Position numbers and translations under genes: made by a program | The notes under the pieces: generated by a model | The model's input: the letters and a program-made list of their open reading frames with translations, nothing else | The model's database searches: none | Told to the model about the DNA's origin: nothing | Part shown: positions 13,349-24,930 of the stretch, piece after piece | Position numbering within the stretch: the first letter of the stretch is position 1 | Layout of the letters: every line of letters begins with the position of its first letter | Assembly: GCA_001600875.1 (NCBI GenBank) | Contig: BCLD01000014.1 | Span: forward strand, 783,257-819,768 | Reading direction: 5' to 3' | From: Solicoccozyma terricola | Lineage: Eukaryota > Basidiomycota > Tremellomycetes > Filobasidiales > Piskurozymaceae | Length of the DNA: 36,512 bases

Positions 13349-14410
13349 CGCCGCTTCGTCCTCCTCCACCACCACCTCCTCCCCATCTCAACCCCCGATC
13401 GCAGTCATACACACTCTAGGTATCCTACTCGAGACGGATTACAAGCCGCTTATAAAGAATGGAGACGTGTTGGGATTACTAGGAGCTGTGTTAGGCGGTG
13501 GGAGTGGGAATCCATTGAAGAAGAAAAGGAGAGAACAGAGTTATGAAGGTATGAATCGGGATTCAGGTGAGTCGGGGGAGGGGAGGGAAAAAGGGACCGT
13601 CGAATGACCCCCTCAGGCGGTGGGAAATGAAACGTGGACTGAATTGTCCTCCTCCTCCTGCAGCGATAACCGTTTTAAAAACGTTACTTGAAACGTCTAC
13701 ATCCCCCTCCCCCACGTCCACCACGTCCATCACATCCCCCACGGCACCACCACGTCCCATCCCATTCATCTACATCTCAGCAGAAGATACATTCCCACCA
13801 CCGTTTGTACCACGACGGTATATTGAGACGAAGAGAGAAGCGGAGAGGGAGGTGATGAGGTTGTGTGGGGGGGAGGGGGTGGAGGAGGAGGGGGTGCAGG
13901 ACGCGGCGGCGTCGGCGGCGGCAGCGTCAGCGAGTCAGGGCCACGAGGGCCACGAGACCCACGGTCAGGGCCAGACGGCGAACGAGGTGGTGGCTGGGAG
14001 TGAAACCCGGGGACGAGTTAGACCGGTATTGATTCGACCTGGTGAGCGACAAGGGTTTTTCAGACCAATCTCCGATCGTCACGGGGGATGAAACGCTGAC
14101 CCCTTCCCCTTCCCTCCCCCCTCCCCACCCCCCAGGACTAATGTACCACCCTCATATCCGACCACTTTCCACCCCTCTCGCTGTCATACTCGACATCACA
14201 TCATCTCTTCATCGTCGATTCGGTCGTAATACGTTCCTATCCTCCCTGCGGACGCCGAGCGATAACGATATGGCGAGCAATACCGGTACCCTTCAAATCC
14301 CGCCGATCCATGTGGATCATGTTGCTGAGGCTGTGGTGAAGAGTGTGGAGGATGAGAGTGTACGAGGGGTGGTTGGTACGGAGAGGATGCGAGGGATGGT
14401 TGGGTGGTGA
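12547..14410 (+). CDS. COQ11: Coq11-like mitochondrial NAD(P)-binding Rossmann protein (atypical SDR)
   Basis: Homologue of yeast YLR290C/Coq11, associated with the coenzyme Q synthesis complex at the inner mitochondrial membrane. Exons: 12547-12662, 13202-13566, 13664-14041, 14136-14410; 377 aa. The N-terminal Rossmann motif is VVIGGNGYLGAAVCKKAVAR. Further family words are AVIHTLGILLE, FIYISAEDTFPP, RRYIETKREAE, VLIRPG and a C-terminal IPPIHVDHVAEAVV. Low-complexity inserts enlarge it: a Ser run encoded by TCG repeats (13318-13347), a Thr/Ser stretch and an Ala-rich stretch near 13900. Intron 1 (12663-13201, 539 nt) is almost wholly a hairpin-repeat array. Its partner RIP1, across the shared promoter, oxidises ubiquinol, so the two products act in one pathway. 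Confidence 0.88.
12670..13110 (+). repeat. Hairpin-repeat array in COQ11 intron 1
   Basis: Starts 7 nt after the donor. Nine exact 15-nt cores are readable: 12670, 12743, 12852 and 12934 with A5/T11, and 12721, 12770, 12822, 12879 and 12906 with G5/C11. Spacing is mostly 27-28 nt. The part after about 12960 is degenerate (GTGAGCAATA words persist). A block near 12778-12848 matches, in inverse orientation, part of the RIP1 intron 1 array (about 11475-11545). Confidence 0.92.
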
Positions 14411-14685
14411 GGGGAGGGGGAAGGGGGCGATGTACTCTGTGTCACGTGATTGAAATAATAAAAACGGGGAATGGCCCAACTCAACCACCCAAAACTACTT
14501 GTTCATCGTCGTCGTCGTCGTACGTATCATATCAACTCGTCTCTGGGACCATCTGCACAACGTCACATCGCACCGTCACAACGTCGCAGACGAGATACAC
14601 TACTCCATCTCATCCCCCCGACTCCCCACGTCGCAATCCCATCCTCCCCCCCGCGTAAGGACCAACCCTACCCACCGGCCTCACC
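14411..14685. other. COQ11-EIF3K spacer
   Basis: 275 nt. It holds a TCACGTGA palindrome just after COQ11 (about 14442-14449), a CGT triplet repeat (about 14506-14523) and a pyrimidine-rich 5' UTR region before EIF3K. No gene is visible. Confidence 0.4.
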
Positions 14686-15037
14686 ATGCCTAGCGTCGCA
14701 AACTCCACCACTTCGTCCCCTGCCTCCAGACCGGATTTCATCAACCAGTTGATTCTCGGTGTCGGTAGGTGTTCTCGTCGTGCCGGGGCTTTGTGGGCGC
14801 TGGTAGCTGATGGAAAGAAAACAAAAACAAAAATCCCCCACCCTGCCCGTGGACAATAGATCGATACAACCCTTCCAACGTCGCGTTGTTGGAAGAATAC
14901 CTCGAGTCGCAGGTTAGGGAAGGTCATTATGATTTGTTTGCTAATTTGGCAATCTTGAAGCTGTGGGTAGAGGGATTCGTGTCATTGTGGGGATTTCAAA
15001 CCCGTTGGTCGCCTGCTGAAACGTTCTCTCCACAACC

Positions 15038-15090
<53 letters not shown>

Positions 15091-15877
15091 CCCCCACAGA
15101 TACCAATTCAACCCAGGACTTTCATCTCCACACATCGTAGTTCAAATCCTCCTCCTCTCCCTAACCTCATCCACACCTTCCTCCTCTGATTTTTCGCTCT
15201 CTCTCGCTCTCGCTCTCGATCGACCACCACCAAGTCTCCTCCCTGGTATCCCAATTCCATCAGAGGACGATGAAGATGATGAGCAAATCGATTCGACGGA
15301 TTACGTAGGACAAGTCGTTGATGTTTTGAACGAATTGGAGAAATTGTTAAGGGAGTGTAGGTTTAGGGAGTTTTGGAAGGTTTGGACGGAAGGTGGTGGG
15401 GAAGGTGGTGATCGTGGGTATCCGGGGCGTTGAGGATGAGTTGCGAATGCTGACCGTCACCCCCACCCAGTCCTTCGCACTCGGTACATCCCCCAACACC
15501 CTCACATCCTAACCTCGTTACGATTCCAAATCTCATCCACAATCTCCTCCTCATTCTCACGAATCTCAACCACTCTTCTCGAAAAATGGTTAAACCTCTC
15601 TTCCGAGATCCAAGTCAAACAATTTGTTGAGAATGTAGACGGTTGGTCGTTGGATGGTGGTGTAGAGGTCGTTATTGCCGGGAACGGCGATAACGACGTG
15701 AAGCCAGGTGTCATCAGGGAGAGCGTGGATTTGAAACGTGAGTGCGAGAGTACGAAGGCGTAGGCGTAGCCGAAGGCCCAGGCTTTGCATTTCAGTAAGA
15801 CTCACAACTCCCCGTCCCTACCTTTCTCCTCCCCCCGCTTAGAACTCACAAAACTCGTCGCTGCGGCCAACTATTGA
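14686..15877 (+). CDS. EIF3K: Translation initiation factor 3 subunit K
   Basis: Non-core subunit of eIF3, cytosolic. Exons: 14686-14764, 14860-14962, 15100-15413, 15471-15737, 15843-15877; 265 aa. The start fits DRYNPSNVALLEEYLESQV and DLFANLAILKLYQFNPG, hallmarks of the HAM/PCI protein eIF3k. Later parts are RECRFREFWKVW, the PCI-like EIQVKQFVENV and the end LTKLVAAANY. The exon 3 donor is the least certain: I chose GTGGGT at 15414 (phase 1, 57-nt intron with branch CTGAC), but three or four GTGG alternatives a few nt upstream are in the same phase and would delete a few residues. Intron 2 carries a pure C48 run (15039-15086) between branch GCTGAAAC and acceptor. Confidence 0.92.
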
Positions 15878-16193
15878 ACGGCGGTACTGACGCCGAGCGG
15901 CTCTTCGGAGGTGGAAATGTAATCTTTTCCTTTTTTTTTCACGATCAGCATGTTTTTGGTTGATCTGATACATTTTGGTCATTTTCGTACGGGGCTAAAA
16001 CATCTGGGCGAATGGAAAAATGCCCCGCATGTTAATCGGTTGTTGCATTTTCGCCGACGCCATACCGAGAAAAAGAAAATGGCCCATCTACCACGAAAGT
16101 CTCAGATATATCTCATCTAACACTGCAAAGTCCCATTAGTCGACGGTGACGTCTACATCACCCGACGCCCCGCCGCCCGCCGCCCCGCCCTCA
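15878..16193. other. Convergent 3' spacer EIF3K / short-chain dehydrogenase
   Basis: 316 nt between two convergent stop codons. It has T-rich and A-rich tracts (about 15923-15938 and 16070-16080) suitable for 3' end formation, and a CGCC-rich stretch next to the dehydrogenase stop. No coding signal or known element is seen. Confidence 0.4.
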
Positions 16194-17474
16194 TTACACC
16201 CGCCGAAACTCAGCCAACTCGGGAGCATCCCAACTGAGATACGAACCTGACAATTCCCTCGGTCCATTCACAGCCAAAGCGGCGAGGCAGTGTCCGGGAC
16301 TTGTGTGGGGGGGGGGGGAGGACACCAGTCGGTTAGCGTTTTATTCGACGGGATACTGAGAGCGACAGAGCCAGCCATCCTTCCAACCCACTCACTCCTC
16401 TGGTTTCAACAGTCTACCCTCCTGATGCATCGTAGTGAATTTTTCAAGTTCTTTAGCATTCATGTTTTGTGGTCCAGAGGTCCGGATGAGGAGTTGCATG
16501 TCGGTCTATACGCAAGTGTTTTCCCTCCACATCAGCACAGGCCCCGCCGCCTCCCGGGTTGGATCTCGGATCGAGCGTCTTGTTCTCACATCAACAACTC
16601 CAGGTCGGACTGCGAATGAAGTTATCTCTTTTTCTTCATTCGCATACGTTCTACAGAGAGAGTTGGTTGCTGCCTGTTTTTTGTTGTTTCGATTCGGAAC
16701 CAGCTGGTTTAGCGACTTTGACCTTCCGGCCCCATTCGTTGTATTCGACTCCCCCGCCCAACCCACCTTTGTAGCATTATACGCTCCCCATCCTGCTGTA
16801 TTCCCAACACTAGCACCCGAAGAAACAAAAACGACTCTACCGCCTTCTTTAGACGTTGTCGGTCGTAGAAGTGGGGTTGCATGGGTGAGCATGGATACGA
16901 GGGAGAAGAAGTTGATGGAGAATGTGGATTGCCATTCGGGGATGGAGGCTGTGGCGATGGGGCCTAAGGGAACCGCTGGTTAGTGTTCTGTCAACGGGTT
17001 AAACAAAGAGACGTACCCATCGGATCTGCCACTCCGGCGTTCAGTATCACACCATCTAGTCTACCGTACGATGATATGGCAGTGTCACATGCTTGCTTGG
17101 CGATGGTATCATTCGCGACATCGCCTGAAGCAACGGAGGGCCCCCCGGGGGCCGGGTCAGGGCTATGTACGGAGACACGACGACGACGATGCCAGGCTAA
17201 CCTTGTACGAATATCACCCTGCCGTCATACTTGCTACCTAGCGCCTTGAGACCGTCGGGAAGAGATCGTGAGATTGTGACTACTCTCGCGTTGAAACTGT
17301 TCAACAGGATTTGAACGATTGCCAACCCGAGCCCTCTTGAAGCTCCTGGGGAAGGGGATGAAGCCGGTTCGTAAGTAGGTGCACCGCGGGGTCTGGGGGA
17401 GAGAGGACTCGGGACTGGAAGCAGCGCAAGCATAGCATACCTGTGACGAGGATTACGGGACTCTGTGCTGCCAT
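16194..17474 (-). CDS. Short-chain dehydrogenase/reductase (classical SDR)
   Basis: NAD(P)-dependent oxidoreductase resembling the fungal benzil/sepiapterin-reductase-like group (yeast YIR035C/IRC24 type). The substrate is unknown. Exons on the minus strand: 17474-17441, 17345-17202, 17124-17017, 16963-16767, 16673-16590, 16505-16396, 16299-16194; 260 aa, the classical SDR size. Motifs: VTGASRGLGLAIV cofactor loop, LNAGV, catalytic Ser in FVSSGAS, YNATK catalytic Tyr/Lys and RPGVVDTDMQ. The YNATK/AATNSLCR junction is spliced; skipping that intron gives the false ORF visible in this frame. The start was chosen at 17474 because MAAQSPVILVTG gives the canonical spacing; an upstream ATG only extends into non-conserved sequence. 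Intron 6 has a C run before its acceptor. Divergent from FLX1. Confidence 0.9.
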
Positions 17475-17822
17475 ACCGGGACGATGTTCTACTTTCCTGT
17501 CCTGATATTTCCATTTATTCTTGGGAAAATGTGAGACATGGCTGGAAGATGGTGAGGTCCGTGCGGGTGATTACGTCATCGTCAGTCAGGGGCAGAGCAA
17601 AATAAATACTTGGGTGGTTAGCAGGGAAGGGATATATCGAGCAAGTCCTCCAGCGAGCAACAGCACCGACAGCAGCACAAGCACACCACAGCAGGGTAGT
17701 ATATCCCATCACAGCCACACCACCCTCCACTCTTCGAACAACACGCAACGAATTTCATCACGCCGCCGTGTAGGTAGGTAGCTTCCACCTACCACCCCAC
17801 GCCCNCCCCAACGCTGCCCAAT
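17475..17822. promoter_or_regulatory. Divergent promoter region, dehydrogenase / FLX1
   Basis: 348 nt with a bZIP-type site TTACGTCA (17571-17578), AGCA/CAGC-rich sequence and one ambiguous base N near 17814 inside a C-rich stretch, just before the FLX1 ATG. No gene is visible. Confidence 0.4.
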
Positions 17823-19599
17823 ATGAGCCAGCCAATTGCGGACAAGCCACATCCAGCTCTCTTTGGAGATGCATCGATAGTGAGTAGATAGATATGATCA
17901 GCGTCCGTACCAGAACACCTGGATTCAAACCCTAACCACCATCACCAACACCACCACCACCACCATCCCCCTCTTTTCTTTGGATCCACCTTAGGATCAC
18001 GCTGTAGCGGGTTTCGGAGCAGGCACAGTCGCAACCCTAGTAATGCACCCTCTCGATCTCATCAAAGTCCGATTCCAACTAGCTACCGTCCCACGCGTAT
18101 CACCATCCACCGCTGCTTCCCCATCCATCGCTACGTCAACATTCCCATCTTCCATAGCATCTTCATCACGACATCCGTTGAATCCCCATGGCGTTGGCGG
18201 CGTCGGCGTCGGCGGCGTCGGCGGCGGGGTTATCCCATCCACGAGAGCAAGGTTAGGTACAGGTGTATATCTTGCATTGAGAGATGCAGTACGACTGGAT
18301 GGGTGGAAGGGGTTGTATAGAGGTCTCGTACCGAATCTAGTTGGAGGAGCGAGTAGTTGGGGTTTGTATTTCCTTTTGTGAGTGTGATCCGCGGCGGTTG
18401 GGGTGGTTCTGGCATGTACGTGGGGGGTGGACGAAAAAAACACTTACCGAGAGGATTGGCGGTGGATCGTTTTTTTTAGTTATAATATGATCAAAAGTAA
18501 TATGAAAGGTGATGATCCGAATTATCAAACGACATCGGGACAACATCTATTAGCTGCGGCAGAAGCAAGTGAGTTTTTGGCTTTGGTTGAACCACCTTTT
18601 TCTTGGGGGGGGGGAAGGGGATTTCCTGCGTATCATCGGCTGACCGGCTGGGGGGTTTTTTTTTTCCAACCATGTCTGCTATCAAGGCGCAATCACGGCG
18701 ATGCTCACTAATCCAATCTGGGTAGTCAAGACACGAGTATTCGCAAGTAGTCGTCATGATCCTGAGGGGTATCGTGGACTGTGGGGTAAGAGAAAACCCT
18801 TGATGGCCTCGTCTCGAGGACGCAATGAACTGAATTTGACCACCCACCACCACCACCACCACCACCACCACCACGCCAGACGCCTTTCGTAAGATATACA
18901 CATACGAAGGTGTAAGAGGACTATATAAAGGTTCTTTACTCGCTCTCGTTGGTGTTAGTAACGGTTCGATTCAATTCGCCGCTTACGAGGATATCAAACG
19001 TCGAAGAACGATGGTGAAAAGGCGTTTAATAGAGAAGAAAGGTGGGACTTGGTCGAGAGAGGATGAAAAGTTGGTAAGTGTTGTGGGGGGGGGGGGGGAA
19101 GTCGTACCTAACCCCCTTGTTTGATCTCATGACCTTGTTTGTTGGGCTGACGTTTTGGGAACGGGACGGATGATTGCGATGGTTAAGTCGAATACGGAAT
19201 ATATATTGGCAAGCGGGAGTTCAAAGTTGGTGGCGATCGCACTTACATACCCGTATCAAGTTGTGCGGGCTAGAATACAGGTAAACTTGTTCGAAATCAA
19301 TCCTCGACGGCGGGGTGTTATAGGCGCTGACTTTGGATTGTCACCTCCGTCTCCCCCCCTCCTCCCGCGGCCCCCAGAACAAGACTACCGCCAACATATA
19401 CCCGGATATCCCAACCACCATCCGCACCACCTTCCGACAAGAAGGAATTCTCGCGTTTTACAAGGGACTAGGGACCAATGCGCTACGGATACTACCGGGT
19501 ACATGTACGACATTTGTGGTTTATGAGAATCTAGTGTGGGCGTTTAGGAGGATGGCGGATAGGAGGGAAGTGAAGGATAGGGCGTTGAGGGCGGTATGA
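17823..19599 (+). CDS. FLX1: Mitochondrial carrier, FAD/folate transporter type
   Basis: Inner-membrane mitochondrial carrier of the FLX1/SLC25A32 group (FAD or folate; related to NAD carriers). Exons: 17823-17879, 17995-18377, 18480-18568, 18687-18785, 18880-19073, 19188-19280, 19378-19599; 378 aa. The three carrier repeats show [18 protein letters not shown] and YPYQVVRAR. The non-acidic second signature (PIWVVK) and PYQVVR third signature are typical of this subfamily. Each repeat ends with a [10 protein letters not shown] or [11 protein letters not shown] motif. A Ser/Ala plus Gly/Val-rich insert ([13 protein letters not shown]) enlarges the first matrix loop. The exon 2/3 junction rebuilds YFLFYNMIK. 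Intron 5 has a G13 run near its donor, and intron 4 ends in a CAC repeat. The substrate cannot be decided from sequence by eye. Confidence 0.88.
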
Positions 19600-19816
19600 A
19601 TTGGGAAAGGGGGAGCATGGTTTTGTACGCATCTACGCATTGGATTCGATTAGATTGGATGAGCGAGTGGATAGTATATGATATATACATACCCCTGGCG
19701 GAGGATCACTGCCCTTCCCCCCGCGGTCACGTGATCCCACTCGTTCAAATGTTTGTCTTTCAGCTCCCAACCACCCATCCATCGCCAGTACATCACATCA
19801 CACACACACACCCACC

Positions 19817-21416
<1,600 letters not shown>

Positions 21417-21824
21417 TCGAGGAGCTGGGGCTGGTTGAGGATTCTTTCGCCTCTTGTTGTTGTTTTTCCTTCTTTTTAACGTTATTTGTACCATTCACTG
21501 CATGATAGATAGATGTGTGTCTGTCGTTTGTCAGTTCGTCGTCGTCGACGACGACAATGATGATGAGTTTTAACCGCACGCAGCGTAGATGAAAAGGTCG
21601 CCTAGACCCGAGTCCAGAATCACGTAGGGTTCATATGCTATGCTCATTTTCATCTAGTCACGAATGCAAAGGGAGAGGGAGAGATACAGTGTATCCTACA
21701 TCGAAATCCCACATCTACTGTAATCCAATCATCATTATCAACCTCCGCTCCCCCCCGCGCGAACGTACATCCACCTTTCACTCACCTGCCGATCAAACAA
21801 TACACGCCCAACCCCCCTGCCTGT
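21417..21824. other. Convergent 3' spacer DIM1 / JAC1
   Basis: About 408 nt between two convergent stops. It contains an 18-nt perfect palindrome GTCGTCGTCGACGACGAC (21538-21555), T-rich stretches usable as 3' ends and nothing coding. Confidence 0.45.
21538..21555. repeat. Perfect 18-nt palindrome between convergent genes
   Basis: Three GTC triplets followed by three GAC triplets, identical to its reverse complement. It could extrude a hairpin or affect transcription termination; that role is inference. Confidence 0.7.
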
Positions 21825-22991
21825 TTAATGCTTAATCTCAACCCTCTGTCCAACTCTCCACTCCCTCGCTGCATCCTCCAAATTCCTCAAATATCTCAAT
21901 TCGACAGTCAACTGTTTCGCTCGTTCTATATCTGGTGGAACGGTACTGAATGCTTGTGAGAGGAGAGAAATGGTATGTCGAGTTCGTTCTACGTGATGGT
22001 TTGGGAGTGGTCGGGGGGGCGGGGGGGGGGAGTGTCAGAGTGGATGGAATGATATGAAAGCGAACGAGTGAAGATGGGGGGGGGGGGGGGGGGAACTAAC
22101 CTGCATTAGCAGCTCGGACTTTCTCCATATCAGATTCAGATTCAGCTTCTTCTAGTGATTCACGAGCGTCTAATATTTCCATCAACAGTTCCGGATCAGT
22201 TAGAGAGTCCGTTTCTTCAATAGGAAGGCCATGAAGCTCGAGCTGCGATATGAAGCTTCGAGGTTAGGTTTCTGGGGTATCAATGCGAGGAGAATGTGGG
22301 AGGGGGGCGGGCGGCTCACGAGATATTGAGCTCGAGATAACGGATCAAGGAGGGTGTAATACGCTTTGTTGAGCAGAGATGATTGAGTTGCTGCTAACGA
22401 TGCAGCTTTCTAAAAGTGTCGTGGGGGGGGGGGGGGAGTTGTTAACAAACGGCGGGCCATTTCGAGAGCGGTGACATGATGGAGAAAAAATCCCCAAATC
22501 GAACGTCAACTCACCTCACCCTGACCACTATAACTATCCGGATGAACTCCTTGTTGTTTTTTCAAGAATCTATTCCTTAAATCCCTCGTATCGATATCAA
22601 ATCCACCACCTTGTATCGTGTTCAATTCCTGCTTGACCCCACTCTCATCGACTCCAGACCACGGACTACACAGATCGAGGAGTGCGAAATAAGAGGTAGA
22701 CGATGGGATAGGAAGAAGTGTTCGACATTTAGGACATGGAGATACGTTGAGTTGGTAAGTGGAAGAGCAGGATGGGCATGATTTAGTTGGGAGGGATGCT
22801 GCGGTGGAGTATGACGAGGAAAAGGTGGGATTCGGCGAGGAGAGGCGGGCGGCCGCCCAAGGGAGGGGAGCTGGGAGTCGTTGTCGTTGTCGTGGTGGTT
22901 GGCGAATGATGAAGCGTGCTGTGCGGTTGGGACTGTCCACGACTGTGCGTGCGAGTCTGGCTGCCACGGAGCGAGCGACCGAGGATGCCAT
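21825..22991 (-). CDS. JAC1: Mitochondrial J-domain co-chaperone HscB/Jac1
   Basis: Delivers Isu-bound Fe-S clusters to the mitochondrial Hsp70 for transfer. Exons on the minus strand: 22991-22515, 22409-22320, 22242-22101, 21988-21825; 290 aa. The N-terminus is an Arg/Ala/Ser-rich mitochondrial presequence. A small CxxC...CxxC module (SCPSCSS ... PCPKCR) follows, as in human HSCB but absent from yeast Jac1. The J-domain has its HPD motif (QGVHPDSYSG), then SSLLNKAYYTLLDPLSRAQY and LLELHGLPI. The C-terminal HscB_C helices are acidic and amphipathic. Introns 1 and 3 hold sense C runs (complement of 22423-22436 and of 22076-22093). Divergent from LIP2, sharing 181 nt with a CRE-like palindrome. 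Confidence 0.93.
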
Positions 22992-23058
22992 GGTGTGATG
23001 TTGAAGTTGTTGAACGGTGACAGCTGGTTGGAAATATCAAGTTCGAGCTGGATCATTG

Positions 23059-23072
23059 TGATGACGTCATCA
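23059..23072. promoter_or_regulatory. CRE-type palindrome in the JAC1/LIP2 divergent promoter
   Basis: TGATGACGTCATCA is a perfect 14-nt palindrome centred on TGACGTCA, the classic ATF/CREB bZIP site. It lies 68 nt upstream of the JAC1 ATG and 101 nt upstream of the LIP2 ATG, the only strong palindrome in this 181-nt spacer. Confidence 0.6.
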
Positions 23073-23172
23073 GTTTGGTTTCATCGTCGACCACTGGCAA
23101 CAGCATGCCATGCCATCCATCCCATCCCATCCTCGCAGCATTCCATCACCAGCGGTCCTCCTATCCACCACC

Positions 23173-23903
23173 ATGTCCCGCCTCTCATCTCGTCTTCTAT
23201 CCACCCTATCCAACTCCTCCTCTACAGCATCGCTTCCCATCGCATACCACATCGTCAAACGGCCACTCCCGTACACCGTCGGTCTGCAGCTGCAGAATGA
23301 TATCATAGATAGGAGGTTGGAGGAGAAGGGGAAAAACCCGGAGAGTTCGATTGCACGGCAGGATGTGGTGTTGTTGTTAGGTGGGTGTCCGGAGCGGAGC
23401 GAAGGAATGCGAGCGAAGCGAGCATTCTTGTCTTCTGTCTTCGCGGAGCGAAGACCAGGCTCCCGTCAGGGAGCTCTTCTTCCGCGAGCGTAGCGAGCAC
23501 TCATCGCGAGCGAAAGCGAGCATTCGATTCTTCGCGAGCGAAGCGAGCATTCGCTCTTCTGCCTTCGCGGAGCGAAGACCAGGCTCCCGTCAGGGAGCTC
23601 TTCTTCCGCGAGCGAAAGCGAGCACTCATCTCTTCGCGAGCGAAGCGAGCAATGTTGTCTTCTACGAACGGAGTGAGCATTACTCTCTTCCGCGAACGGA
23701 GTGAGCAATGTTATCTTCAGCGAGTGTAGCGAGCAATACTCTCTTCCGCGAACGGAGTGAGCATTACTCTCTTCCACGAACGGAGTGAGCAATGTTATCT
23801 TCAGCGAGTGTAGCGAGCAATGCTTTCGTCTGCCATACGATGGTACACCCACCCAAACCACCGCACACACGAACACCACCTACTTTACTCTACAATACTA
23901 ACC

Positions 23904-23992
<89 letters not shown>

Positions 23993-24481
23993 GCCTCTTT
24001 CCCACGATCAGAACACCTCCCTACATACACCACTGGGCGTCGTGACTCTTCTCCCAACCCAGACACGCTCCATCCAGAGGAAGACAAAGTTCAAAACGTC
24101 GGAGCGGAATTCCACATTACAAAACGAGGAGGTCAAGTGACGTATCATGGTCCAGGACAATTGGTTGGGTATCCGATATTAGATTTGAATAATTTGAATG
24201 TGAGGGTGTGGAAGGGGTGGCTATTGACAGAGTTCCTTGGGTTCTTAAGGATGTGAGCAGAGGTAGGCTGACGTTGAAGCACCGCCGGTAGATATCAACG
24301 AGATGCTACGTATCTTATATACAAGAAGTATTAGCGAAATACGTCACGGAGACGTACGGGATACCTGTACACGCACCACATCCAGATGGACATGTTGGTG
24401 TTTTCGCGAGTCCAACAGAGAAGGTGAGAGATTGGGTTTCTATCACGCCTGTGGCCCATTGTAGGACCTGATATTCCCCCC

Positions 24482-24520
<39 letters not shown>

Positions 24521-24930
24521 AGCTCGCATCGATTGGTATCCATCTTCGTCATAGAATATCCTCACATGGGTTTTCAATCAACATAACACCTGAACCTACT
24601 AAATGGTTTGATTTGGTTCTAGCATGTGGATTAGCCGATGTTAAATCGATTTCCCTATTCGATATGATCAAACGAATGAATGGGGATACAACCGGATTAT
24701 CAGTGATGAAAACTGCTAATGATATGATACCATTTTTCGCTAAACGATTTGGAACTCCATTCGTTCCGTTGGATTCACTGACTTTGATTCGTGGAGAGAA
24801 GGGAGAAGGAGCTAGGTTGTTGGATGGGTTGATAAAACGAGCAGAGGAGGATGCGGAGAAGATGATTGGGGATAGAGGGTGGAGGAAGGAACCGGATGTC
24901 AGTGGGAGGACGGATTTGCCGAGCGTTTAG
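23173..24930 (+). CDS. LIP2: Lipoyl(octanoyl) transferase, mitochondrial
   Basis: LipB-type enzyme that moves octanoate from acyl carrier protein onto lipoyl domains. Exons: 23173-23380, 24012-24199, 24292-24423, 24523-24930; 311 aa. Motifs: PYTVGLQLQND near the start, HLPTYTTGRR, the LipB signature RGGQVTYHGPGQLVGYPI, EKLASIGI containing the catalytic Lys, and FDLVLACGL containing the catalytic Cys. The N-terminus is Ser/Arg-rich, consistent with import. Intron 1 (631 nt) contains a hairpin-repeat array, then a perfect branch site TACTAAC (23896-23902), then a pure C86 run, then the acceptor. Intron 3 ends with C38 directly before AG. Lipoate synthesis depends on Fe-S proteins, so pairing with JAC1 on a shared promoter makes biological sense. 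Confidence 0.93.
23391..23820 (+). repeat. Hairpin-repeat array in LIP2 intron 1
   Basis: The first full 15-nt core begins 28 nt after the donor (23409). The 3' half runs at exactly 28-nt period: 23664, 23692, 23720, 23748, 23776, 23804. A5/T11 and G5/C11 units are mixed and never mispaired. Two cores (23506 and 23608) have a GAAA loop instead of GNA. A module of about 51 nt with two further hairpins is present twice (about 23438-23490 and 23560-23612). Confidence 0.92.
23905..23990 (+). repeat. 86-nt pure C run in LIP2 intron 1
   Basis: Uninterrupted C, starting 2 nt after the branch site TACTAAC and ending 21 nt before the acceptor AG at 24011. Longest uninterrupted homopolymer in the window; the true length may differ, since such runs sequence poorly. 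Confidence 0.85.

Noticed and set aside
19707..19735. CCGCGG motif near C-rich tracts (also at window start, 960, 17390, 19367, 28107, 33213) as a regulatory site
   Set aside because: It recurs where C-rich sequence meets GC-rich sequence, without fixed position relative to genes. I could not separate it from base composition.
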